This document shows, in pieces, positions 53,664-63,790 of a DNA stretch of 64,000 nucleotides; position 1 is the first letter of the stretch, and each line of letters begins with the position of its first letter. The position numbers and the translations under genes are program-made. The stretch is from Pollenia angustigena (taxonomy: Eukaryota; Arthropoda; Insecta; Diptera; Polleniidae), in contig OV884058.1 in assembly GCA_930367215.1 (NCBI GenBank), positions 168,374,478 to 168,438,477 of the forward strand. The letters are read 5' to 3'. The notes under the pieces were generated by a model, which worked only from the letters and a program-made list of their open reading frames with translations, searched no databases and was not told where the DNA came from.

Positions 53664-55091
53664 TATTTTACATTTTTAAGTTTTTTTTTACTTTCAACAA
53701 ATGTTGGAAGCTTCCACATTTTTGAGTATCGGTCACCGCTCGTAACGATTAAAGCCGGAGAGGGATTGCTTATTAACGGGCATCTGAACATCGTACATGT
53801 GATCCAACTGGAAAAATTAGAGGAGATGCTTCGAACAACTGCAGACGTAATCATGGCCACTACAAAAAATGAAGAGGGCACAGAGATGTTCAGGTATCAG
53901 CTAAAAAAGGCATACGACCGAATAGCAACAATAAAAGGAATCGCAAGGCATAAGAGATCTATAGATTGGATTGGCTCTGCATGGAAATGGATAGCCGGTA
54001 ACAAGGTATTGGACAGCCAACAGAAACTAATAGAAAATAACCAGCAACAATACGTTGTGAATAAAGATTTGTTTGCCACAACAAATGAGCTAGTACGAAA
54101 AATGAACGACCTTATCGACCGATTTAATAACAAGGTAGTTGCGTCGGAATCAGAAGAAATCGGCCGTGAATCTTTAAACCAAATAATAGCAATCAAGGAG
54201 GACATTGGAGAAATTGTACGGGCTTGTCAACTTGCTAAAGGAGGCATTGTGAATACTAATTTATTAAATATGGAAGAAATTCATCAGATTGTTTCTGAAG
54301 TTGAATCGCTCCCCTGCAATAATGAGATCGAAGCAATAGAATATGGGAAACCAAGTATATTCTCCAACGGGACGTCACTACTATATGTTATATCAATACC
54401 TAAGGTAGATTCTGTTAGGTACAACAAAATTCTCCTTAGAGCTGCCGTATCTCTTAATCGCCAGCTTGATTTAAAATTCAACACGGTTCTCCTTAACCAC
54501 GAGCAAATTTATGGTATTAAGAATTACTGCTCATCACTTAACAATGTCACAATTTGTTCACCAGAACAACTAGAAAAGCTACAAGAAGAAGATTGTTTGT
54601 CGAGAATTTTAAGAGGAATCACCGCGAATTGTACATTCCGTTCAAATGAAGAAACTACGATAGAACTATTAGAAGATGATCTCATATACGTCACTAATTT
54701 CGGAGGAAATGTTTCTTCTAAGGAGAACACTGTAACCATAAATGGCACATACCTCATAAGGATTTTTAACGAAACAGTTGTGGTCGGTGAGAGGAATTTT
54801 ACAAATAAAAGAATCACGAGCCTACAGGCGCTTCCTCCGCTATTAACTAATGTGTATGAAAAAACACGCAAACTTGATACTAACCTTCTGCACGAGCTCC
54901 ACGAAAGGAATATCAAGCACATTCAAAGTTTGGTGCGTCATGTAAATCTATCTCTTGGGTCAAATGCTGCAACCTTCTTGTGTATTGTTGCTATAGTATT
55001 TATCTTAGTCGTGATCTGGAAGAAAATATTCGGTCGTATTACCATGCCAGCCTTGAACACTACAGATCATACCAAACCTGTTGCAAATTGA
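53664..55091 (+). CDS. env: Errantivirus envelope glycoprotein (baculovirus F-like)
   Basis: The frame is open from 53664 without an in-frame ATG near its start, consistent with initiation from an upstream exon by splicing. A hydrophobic stretch lies at its very start. Counting from 53766, a furin-type RHKR (61-64) precedes SIDWIGSAWKWIAG, the fusion-peptide region of the Env/F family. There are eight N-glycosylation sequons and several cysteines. A membrane anchor (FLCIVAIVFILVVIW, about 401-420) with a short tail follows. It mediates membrane fusion in gypsy-group viruses. The frame is unbroken. The exact start is uncertain. Confidence 0.85.
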   Translation, partial: YFTFLSFFLLSTNVGSFHIFEYRSPLVTIKAGEGLLINGHLNIVHVIQLEKLEEMLRTTADVIMATTKNEEGTEMFRYQLKKAYDRIATIKGIARHKRSIDWIGSAWKWIAGNKVLDSQQKLIENNQQQYVVNKDLFATTNELVRKMNDLIDRFNNKVVASESEEIGRESLNQIIAIKEDIGEIVRACQLAKGGIVNTNLLNMEEIHQIVSEVESLPCNNEIEAIEYGKPSIFSNGTSLLYVISIPKVDSVRYNKILLRAAVSLNRQLDLKFNTVLLNHEQIYGIKNYCSSLNNVTICSPEQLEKLQEEDCLSRILRGITANCTFRSNEETTIELLEDDLIYVTNFGGNVSSKENTVTINGTYLIRIFNETVVVGERNFTNKRITSLQALPPLLTNVYEKTRKLDTNLLHELHERNIKHIQSLVRHVNLSLGSNAATFLCIVAIVFILVVIWKKIFGRITMPALNTTDHTKPVAN

Positions 55092-55110
55092 TCAACGGGA
55101 CGCTGATTTT

Positions 55111-55122
55111 TAAGGAGGGGGG
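55111..55122 (+). promoter_or_regulatory. Polypurine tract before the 3' LTR
   Basis: TAAGGAGGGGGG directly precedes AGTTAACACC, the expected plus-strand primer site. Confidence 0.85.
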
Positions 55123-55518
55123 AGTTAACACCTCAGTTAATGGGCTAAGAACACTTGTTGCGAAACCATACTGCAACTCATCATATATTATGTCAGCGCG
55201 TGTTGTAACATGATCCGCTTTTACTAATACCTAATTTAAGTTTAATAATAAGTGTTGTGAAATCACATTGCAACTCAGCATAATTAAAGTCTGCGCGTGT
55301 TGAAATGCGACTTGCACAAGTAAGCATTTTCCCACAGTAAAATTGTTATTATAAATTAAGTTAGGAATAAGTTTCAATTCAATTCTAGCTGTGAATCAAT
55401 AAAGTACTTAATTAAACTTTAACGCTTCTTTTATTTTTTTGACGTGTGAGTACACATCCGGTCAGGCCACCCAAGGGGCCTTACTTTTTTTAGAACAAGG
55501 ATCTCTCCTTGTTTAACT
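55123..55518 (+). repeat. Errantivirus 3' LTR (396 bp)
   Basis: From AGTTAACACCTC to TTTAACT, followed by TACA. Relative to the 5' LTR it has six substitutions, a longer interrupted T-tract, and CCACCCAAGGGG in place of CCCCTTGGTTGG. The latter is the reverse complement apart from one base, flanked by small changes. Confidence 0.9.
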
Positions 55519-56760
55519 TACATATATTTAGTGTAATTTATACAAAATAATGATAGTTACATATCTTGTATTCTGCACTGCGAAACATGATCATCTGTTT
55601 TGCACGCGTCCAAACAAATACTAAAATAAACCTCGCAAAAAATTATAAGACAACGATTAAGATATAACACATAACATGTAGAGACTAAAAGAAGTAAGGA
55701 AAGTAAGATATTTATATAAAAACTTCTCTCTTCAAAAAACGTAAGATTTACCTACACGTTTGTGTAGCCAGGGCCGGAAAGTGATAGACAAAGTTTTTCT
55801 TAAATTTGAGTATAAAAAATTATGTTGTGTTTAATTCGTATTTTACGGACGGAAACCTAATCCTGAAAAACCTTTTACATGAGAAATGTAACAAAGTATT
55901 GGAGAAGATGATTATAGCCTTTTTAAAATAATTTTTATTTTTTGCCGACTAATGTTTGTCAACCGCAAATGTTTGCAAACTAAATGACACTCATGTTGAC
56001 TTTAACGAGAAACATTTGAGGACATTACTTAAAGTTTTTAACAATTTACCCAAAAATATTCATACGATATGATTGGACTTTTAAATGTAACAACCAATGA
56101 AATTAAAAATTTCCTGCGGGCAGAAGAATGCACTAACAAAGACTTGGCTGAAAATTTAACAATGACGTTGAATGAGAAGTAGAAAAAAAATTTTAAACGA
56201 CATGCTCTTTTATAATTTGTGTGTGTATGAAAGTACTTTATATTAATTAAAAACACAGCACGAGTCTTTTGCAAAAAAAAAAAAAAAAATTGTTTTGCAA
56301 AAAAATTTTAATAAACAAATAAGACTTACAGTTAGGGATGAAAGTATTCACACACATTTCATATTTATTCAAAAGAACAATATAAGAATATAACAAAAAA
56401 ATAATTTTATTGAAAAACCTATATTTTCCAAGCAAAAAAAAAATAGCTTATCAATAAATTTGTTATTTACTTTTGTTATTCACTTTTTATTTGTACATGC
56501 ATTTTAACGCTGTCCAAACGTTGAGAAGGTGTTTAAACCATGTTTTAGCTTTTGCGATGCTTTAGAGAAATTGTGGGTTTTTTTAATTCTTTTGTGTAGG
56601 ATTGACACGCTGAAAATGACAAGTGACTTAAATTTTATAAAATAATAAATATTTTTATTAAGCGCTGCTTTAATTTATTTAAATACTCAAAAAAAAGTAA
56701 AATAAAGATTTATAATGTTAAAGTTTTTAGATAAAATTAGGTGGGCGTAGAGTTTTAAAA
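55519..56760. other. AT-rich sequence 3' of the errantivirus, nothing recognised
   Basis: No gene or repeat array. A small palindrome CTACACGTTTGTGTAG lies near 55752. Confidence 0.5.
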
Positions 56761-56762
56761 TA

Positions 56763-58223
56763 CAGTACTTTTCGCTTATAGTCACATCCTCTAGCGGACT
56801 ATATCGCTAATGGGACTATAAGCCTAATTTACATATACTTATAATTTGTGTGAATATAGAAAATAAAAAATTCATATTATTATGTACTTCGGCATCGGGC
56901 TTATGGCCTTAAAACAGAATTTCATACTGCCTAAAAAATAACTAAAAAAAATTATAAGATTTTTTCGAGTGGAAAGAGTTGATAACAAAAACTAAACGAT
57001 TTAATTTTAAGTTCCTTTTAATGGTTTGTGGCTTTGAAAACTATAAAAAAAACATGGTACATTTTCCTAATGTGACTACAACGGTAATCATAAACTTTTG
57101 CCTTTGCTGGCTACTGATACATGAAATATATGTTAAATGCGCTAACATCGCATTTAATTAAGAACATCCATTATAATTTCTTGATTTTAACTTATTTCGT
57201 CTGAATTTAAAAAAATTTTCTTAAATAAAGAAAGATTTTGTTTTAACCAGGCCACACAAATTAACACTCAAAAGAAAATGCAATCCATTCGTACTCAAAT
57301 CCACCCGAAGCAGTATTAATAGTACGGATTTTATTGAATCAAGTACAGAAAGATTGATTAAAGTACGGATTTTTAATCGCGAAATACTTAACTTATCCAT
57401 ATTCAATACCGAATTCGTACTTGAAAAAATCCGAAATTGAGATTGATTTAAGTAAAACTAAGATTGAATCAATCTCAAAATACGCTTCATGCAAATTTTA
57501 TTAAATCGAGTTTATCCCGAATTCGTGCTTGAAAAAACTATGATTGATTTACTTACCCGTTTTACATCTTGCAGAATGATAAAACACCAGCATCTTGCCC
57601 AAAATGGTTTGTACTTCAAAAATCTTATGCACATATTTAACTAAATGTATAAACTAAATGAGGAGAAAGACTTAAATTTTACTTTTTATACATGAAAATA
57701 ATGTTTGTTTTCTGTTGGATTTCTTGTTTTTGTTGTTTTTACACGCAACACGCAAATCGTTTTTTCCAACTTGTGTGGTGATGTTGGAATTTCTACAACG
57801 AACTTTGAAAAACACAAGCATACAAAATTGCAATGCTGAGAGATAATACTAATAAGTTAAATGAGATAAAAACGTTCACTTTTTAATTTTACTCTCAGAG
57901 TGGCACTACCAACGAAGAATTCAATCTTTGTTTTAATTCATAAACCAATTTTGTACTTATTTTAACAAATTCTGGGATTAATTTTCGAAAGTATCCCATT
58001 TAGGATTTTATTGAGTACGTTTTAGTGTTATTCGTACTTGAATTTTTAAGTATGACTCGTACTTAAAGTAAGTTTAAAAAACTTAATTTATCCCGAGTGA
58101 TTTTCTTTCTGTGTAGAATAAGTAATTTTTTCTTGGTTCAGAACATATTTTCTAGTGTTTTCATAAATATTTCTTTCCGTGCAATGTGACGAAATCGGTA
58201 GTGATCATAAACGAAAAGTACTG
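56763..58223. mobile_element. pogo-like element, 1.46 kb, TA-flanked
   Basis: The left end CAGTACTTTTCGCTTATAG and right end inverse (CATAAACGAAAAGTACTG) match over about 24 bp. Each is flanked by TA (56761-56762, 58224-58225). Ends beginning CAGT...TTCGCTTA are close to those of pogo-type Tc1/mariner transposons. No transposase; the interior carries another MITE. Confidence 0.72.
57264..58114. mobile_element. MITE nested in the pogo-like element
   Basis: Ends ACACTCAAAAGAAAAT and, inverted, ACACAGAAAGAAAAT. The interior repeats TACGGATTTT/TCGTACTTGAA words in both orientations. Boundaries are approximate and no clear duplication is seen. Confidence 0.5.
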
Positions 58224-58280
58224 TAACAACATAAAATATCTTTAAATACATCGTAAAAGAATACGAAATAATTTTGTATA

Positions 58281-58761
58281 CACGTAGAGAAAAAACATGT
58301 TTAGATATGGTCACCTCCAACCAAACTATTTTTAAAGAAAATTTTAAACATATTATGGTTAATATAACCATATAATTGTCAGCGACAACCATATGATGGT
58401 TAAATTAGTCCTCCATTAAGAACCCACAACCATATTATGGTTGCCTCTTAAAATGGTATGGTTAAATTTGATAATAATTTGTTTTGAAATTTACAATAGT
58501 ATTTTCCTCTTTTTCGAGAGCAACATGCTTTGGTTGAAAACCAACTATGTTATTATAAGTGTTAAACATATTTTAGTTATTACTTATTATAACATGTTCG
58601 GAGGCATTATGGTTGTGGCTTCTTGATGGAGACCTATTTTAACCATAATATGGTTACCGCTGACACTAATGTGGTTATATTAAACATATTATGTTCAAAA
58701 TTTTCTTTAAAAATAGTTTGGTTGGAGGTGACCATATTTAAACTTGTTTTTTCTCTGGGTG
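58281..58761. mobile_element. Palindromic TA-flanked MITE, same family as 14601-15078
   Basis: The ends CACGTAGAGAAAAAACATG and the inverse ending CTCTGGGTG are flanked by TA. The arms (GGTCACCTCCAACCAAACT and its inverse) extend far into the element. Colinear with the copy at 14601-15078 over its whole length. Confidence 0.8.
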
Positions 58762-58763
58762 TA

Positions 58764-60240
58764 CTTGGCTTTTTTTATAAACACGTTTGTATGGACCTTT
58801 TTGTGCGAAAACAAAAAAATGAGGTCCCAGTGAAGTAATGAACTGATTTGCATTGTTTTTTTTTTTCTATAATTTGTTTTTCTCCGTCACCACCTTTGGA
58901 AGGATATGGCTACTAGAAAGCATTTCAATTTTACACGATTTGTTTCCGTTATTTTCGCGTCTTCTGATGTAAGACTTCACTGTCCTAGTTCTTGGAGTAT
59001 CGATTCATTCAGTATTGTTATTTTGCCTTGTATAAACATTGTTAGTCGGTTGTTTTTCAAGCTAAATAGATTATCGGTTTGCTGTAGAAGGTCCTATGAT
59101 AACGTTATCGGTTGATGACGAGATATAACATCCCCTTTTAATTTGATTAAGTTGTAGGGAACCTTGCTAATCTTTGGTTCCTACTTTTTTCGCAGGGGTG
59201 TTGGCTGCCTTACCTATGCCATGATATATTCCCTTTTGGAGAGAATATATGATCAGTTTTTGATTAAGAGTTTTGGATTTGTAACTTTAAATCATGTTTG
59301 TGAAAATGGATGTATTCTTCGATTTTTCTAAAAATGTGTATTTTTTAACATTTTTCCATCAACCTTAAAAGCATGGTCCAGTAGTACCCCTTCCAGGATT
59401 ACTATTTTTTCGGGTTTTGAAAATTTAATAAATCGAAAATCGATATCTGAAATGAAAATATTTTTGCGAATTTTCGAAATTCCAAAAACGAATAGTATTT
59501 ATGAAATGCTGAACCGCGCTTTAAAGTGGTTGGGAGGAGAGAAGTTTAAAATTACAAATTTTCAAAAAAAAAAACTTATTTTCACAAGCACGATTTAAAA
59601 TTTCAAAACCAAAAACATTTACAAACGAATTCTTCACATAAATAAATTCCAATTCGGACTATTAAAAAGATATTCATGAACAAAAAGCTAAAGTTTCTTT
59701 AAAAAACGTATCAAAAAGGTATCAAAATTTACCTGGAAGTCCCTTCTAAACTGTACTAAAAACTATCACGTTGTTTTAACAATTTGATTTGGCGTGGAAT
59801 GAACCAAATAAAAAAATACTAAATTTAATGGCTTTTTGGTTATGTCTGTACCAAAAATGTAACGCATTTTGATTCCAATCACTGTCGCCACTCACTCTAT
59901 TAAAGTTTTGTTCATTCAAATATCCTTAAATTATGGTCCACATATTGAATAAAATATTGTTGCAGGTAGTTCCTCTAACTGATAAGCCGATTCTTAGTCT
60001 GTATATGTATTTTTTAAGGTTAAAGCCGCACAAACTTATACAGCAGAAGTAACTGTTATCGAAGTGATTTTGTTGGTACTTTCGATTGCATAGGCACTCC
60101 GAACCGCATACGCCAGTTAAGGTTCCTCCCACACTGTGCAAGCGTTAATAGCACAAGTACTTTGGGATATCCAGGGCTTTTACTCAACCCCAATTTCCTT
60201 TAAAAGTAGAAAAATAAACACTCTTTCTAAAATCTGTAAA
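58764..60240. other. No gene recognised
   Basis: Somewhat less AT-rich than its surroundings at 58880-59260 but without an ORF of known family. Short frames of 60-70 residues here are not convincing. Confidence 0.5.
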
Positions 60241-60244
60241 AAAT

Positions 60245-60700
60245 ATTCTGAACTCTTTTTAATCCAAATTTTTAATATTTTTAATTAGGTTTAAGTATAT
60301 AAAATTTAATTTTCATTAAATTATTCTTATGAAGAAAGCAATTTTACAACATGAAAATTAATTAAAATTGTTATTGATAATCTTTCATTCTTGACCGTGG
60401 CCGGGGCTCGAACCCTGGGCGGCAGGTTACCATGACATGTTTCGAACGCAACCACTCGATCTCCTCAGATCCAAATTGTATTTTAACCTTTGGTAGATCG
60501 AAATTTGCTTTTCAGAATAATTATCCATTTTAATTTATTTTGCATGTTTTCCCCTTACTTCTGTTTTCTCGTACTTTTTGTCAAGGATTTTTCTTGAAGT
60601 CCAAAGTACGTTTTTTGTTTTCATTTTTCTGTTGACCTTTTTCAGCACAACTTGAAGGACAAATGAACATATAGAGCTCGTGCCTTAGCTTGAACAATAA
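60245..60700 (-). repeat. tRNA-like dispersed repeat, copy 5
   Basis: It shares the ATATTTTTAATTAGG start, the CCAGGGTTCGAGCCCCGGCC B-box region (minus strand), GAGATCGAGTGGTTGCGTTC and TTTTTCAGCACAACTTGAAG with copies 2 and 3. It lacks the GCTGACGTCA block. Confidence 0.75.
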
Positions 60701-60724
60701 TTAGTATTGTGGTTATTTTGTTGA

Positions 60725-60892
60725 ACTGTTTATGGTTCTTAATCCAAATTTTAAATATTTTTAATTAGGCTTAAGTTCATCAAATTTAATTTTCATTTAA
60801 TTATTTTTATGAAGAAAGGAATTTTACAACATGAAAATTAATTAAAATTGTTATTGATAATCTTTCATTCTTGACCGTTGCCGGGGCTCGAA
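60725..60892 (-). repeat. tRNA-like dispersed repeat, copy 6 (truncated at the B box)
   Basis: It follows copy 5 head to tail and stops in the middle of the B-box region (GGGGCTCGAACT), after which the sequence is unrelated. Confidence 0.75.
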
Positions 60893-62160
60893 CTCTTTTA
60901 CTTTTCATTCCTAACAAATGAAAAAAAGCCCATTTTGGAAATTGGTTCAATTTCTTCCCAAAAAGGACATGGTATTAAAATATTTTTTTTTAATATAAAT
61001 GAATTGATAAGACTTAACATCACGAACACAGAAAAAATTCTCCAAAACTCTTCACCAATGAAAGCATTAATCAAAAATAAAATAAGTTTTAACTAAAAAT
61101 GTAATCAAGCGAATTATCATTTAATCAAGTAAATTAAAAGTTTAATCAATTGAATTAAAAGTTTAATTGCATTAAATGCAAATTTAATTAAAAAAAAAAA
61201 TTTTTTTTTTTTTTTTGTAAACATGAACTTTTTGATTACATTCAATATTTGAAACTGAACTTAGATCTAAAACAAACTGCTTGTTTTTCAAACTTAAATA
61301 AAAATTTTCGTTTAGAAATTTATACTGAAAACAAAAACAAATTTGAGTTTTTTATTGTTGTTTCAATATAAATTCCCAAGCGAAAATTTTTGTTTTATTT
61401 TGAAAACCAGGCAGTAAATTAAGGAGATAAACTAAAATTTTTTTTCGTGTAAAAAATTTTTTTTTGGGTTTATAGACTTAACTTGGCTAATCGATTGAAT
61501 TATCTTTTATGACTTGAACACTGTTCAAAATTCAATCGATTTACAACAATTTAATAAATATTACAAATAAATATAATTTTAAAACTTTACTCTGCATTTA
61601 TAAACTATTTATGAAAATATGTTTCCCCTCTTTTATTTCTATAATCTCTATAATTAAGTACCTTGTAGTTATAAAACAAGGAACAAATATAAAAAGTTAT
61701 AAATACGAACCATTTGTGCAATAAGTTTATTGGTGGCCAGAGATTGAGAGGAGAAAAGCATGTAAAGACACATTTAAACCCACTTTTATCCTTTATTATT
61801 ATCCTGCTAATGTATTTTCATTTTTTTTATTAACAATTTCTACTTCTATTACAATTTAAAAAAAAAATGTTTTGTTGTGCTTTGTATTGTGCAAGTTATA
61901 AAAGTGCTATTGTTTCTAAAATAAAGACAAAGTAACACGTTCATTAATTTGTATATGTACTCTATTGTTGGCTTATATTCAAAACGTTCTATCTGCATAA
62001 ATTAAAGTATTCAGAATATTAGCGCATTATTAAAATTTTAATTCATTATTTTTCTAAATCTTTATTTTAAAACCTAAGCAATTTTTCTAAATTAACTCTT
62101 TTTTATTTAACAAAAGTGTTATTTTCTTTTTAATTGAAACAATTTTTACACCCAGACTAC
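60893..62160. other. AT-rich sequence, nothing recognised
   Basis: Homopolymer runs near 61190-61215. A short inverted pair around 61290-61410 (AATAAAAATTTTCG / CGAAAATTTTTGTT) is the only structure noticed. Confidence 0.5.
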
Positions 62161-62172
62161 AGTAATGGAAAG

Positions 62173-62630
62173 GATCCCTGCAGGAAATGTCACTAGTGAA
62201 TCTGTACTGATTCAGTATTGACACATTCACCAGTACTAGTGACCCCAGGCAATGTTATTTACAATAGACTTTTAACATGTGCGTGTCATTGGAAATCTAC
62301 TACTGACGTTGGTACTACTGACTAGGTACTGACTAGGTAGTTTCTTTGGGAACATTTGTAGACATTGGAACCAGAGAATCGCTAGTACATTTTAGTAAAA
62401 GTCGTCTACACTTTTTGTAAGAATACGAAATCATAACAATCTTTTTTCATTATCTCTTTAACTTTTATAGGAATTGTACTTCTCAGTTGTTATTGATAAA
62501 ATCTTTTTCGTATTAAAGCCAAATATAGTGGCAAATGTAATGTAGTGTTGACGCTTCGTTGACAATGTCACCAATAAGTCGACAAAACTGGTGACTTGGA
62601 GATACTTGCACCCAGGTTTCCTTCAAGGAT
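62173..62630. mobile_element. Possible MITE with GATCCCTGCAGGAAA ends
   Basis: GATCCCTGCAGGAAA at 62173 and TTTCCTTCAAGGAT ending at 62630 are imperfect inverted repeats. The interior is rich in GTCACTAGTG/CCAGTACTAGTGACC words. No duplication identified. Confidence 0.35.
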
Positions 62631-62821
62631 ATTAAATGTTTTTTCTAGTATGAATAACACATACAAATATTAATCAAAGAGCCACTTTTAAGAATAAATA
62701 TCGACTCAGAATCTTTTCTAAGTCGATCTAACGAAGTATGTCCGTTCATCCATCCGTCCGTCTGGGTTGTCTGGTTGTCTTAAAAATAATAATACGTTAA
62801 AATGAATTAAAAATTAATAAC

Positions 62822-63370
62822 ATAAAATAATTAGTATTGTGGTTATTTTGTTCAACTTTTTATGGTTTTTAATCCAAATTTTTAATATTTTTAATTAGGC
62901 TTAAGTTCATCAAATTTAATTTTCATTAAATTATTTTTATGAAGAAAGGAATTTTACAACATGAAAATTAATTAAAATTTATTGATAATTTTTCATTCTT
63001 GACTCAATCTGGGCTCGAACCCAGGTATTTACGGACAGGTTACCCTGACACGTTTCGATTGCAACCACTCAATCTCCTCAGAGGGCTTGCCGTTTAACAC
63101 TCGCAGCCATCTAACACTCGCAGCCATCTGACTGCTGACGTCATTAGTCAAACATCAATCCTTAAACCAAATTGTATTTAACCTTTGGTAGATCGAAATT
63201 TTCTTTGAATGGTTATCTATTTTAATTTATTTTACATGTTCTTCCTTTACTTTTGTTTTTTCGTACTATTGTCAAGAATTCTTCTTGAATTTCAAAGTAC
63301 GTATTTTGTTTTTGTTTTTTCATTTGTTTGTCTTTTTTTCTTGCTGACCTTTTCAGCACAACTTGAAGGA
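62822..63370 (-). repeat. tRNA-like dispersed repeat, copy 7
   Basis: Colinear with copies 2 and 3, including CCTGGGTTCGAGCCCAG (minus strand), the GCTGACGTCA-like block (GCTGACGTCATTAG) and CAGCACAACTTGAAGGACAA. It has a small internal duplication of CACTCGCAGCCATC near 63100-63130. Confidence 0.78.
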
Positions 63371-63429
63371 CAAATAATAACATAAAGTTAACAAATGCCA
63401 AAGGTACCCCGGTACATTGCTGTAAATGT

Positions 63430-63790
63430 TAAAATTTATAGCCTTAAGTTCTTTCAGGACTTGAAACTATCATTAGATAATTAATTTTGAAAACACGGGT
63501 AGAGGGAGCTTTTACCCATTTTGCCCTATTTTACGCCCTAAATTTTGTAATTTCCAAAAAAATATATCTTAAAGTTCCTTTAGATGCTACAGGGGCTGCA
63601 TGCCAAATTTTAAGAAAACTGGTTAATTAGTTACGAAGATATAGGGAGGGGGAGCTTTTACAACTCTTGCCCTACTTCACGCCCTAAATAATAAAAATTA
63701 TAGGCTATAGTTCCTTCCAGATTTCACACTATTTGCCTGCCAAATTTCAAGAAAATCGATTGATTAGTTAAATTTGACCCACAAATATCT
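63430..63790. repeat. ~134-bp degenerate tandem repeat, 2-3 units
   Basis: AGTTCYTTYMAGA-type words at about 63448, 63575 and 63709, with GGGAGCTTTTAC, CGCCCTAAAT and TGCCAAATTTYAAGAAAA, recur in the same order. Confidence 0.65.

Larger units (their letters stand above)
37854..55518 (+). mobile_element. Errantivirus (gypsy-group endogenous retrovirus) with triplicated 5' module
   Basis: LTRs start AGTTA and end TAACT, the signature of insect errantiviruses. The order is a complete 5' LTR, leader, gag and the first part of pol, then two further copies of LTR (lacking its first 27 bp)-leader-gag-pol start, the last of which continues into complete pol, env, polypurine tract and 3' LTR. The period is 4,281 then 4,280 bp. 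The flanking tetranucleotides TACG/TACA differ by one base. Total length is 17.7 kb, against about 9.1 kb for the single unit. Confidence 0.88.

Noticed and set aside
53766..53768. TTG at 53766 as the true start of env
   Set aside because: The frame is open further upstream with a signal-like hydrophobic stretch; an in-frame TTG is not expected to initiate, and env RNAs of this group are spliced.
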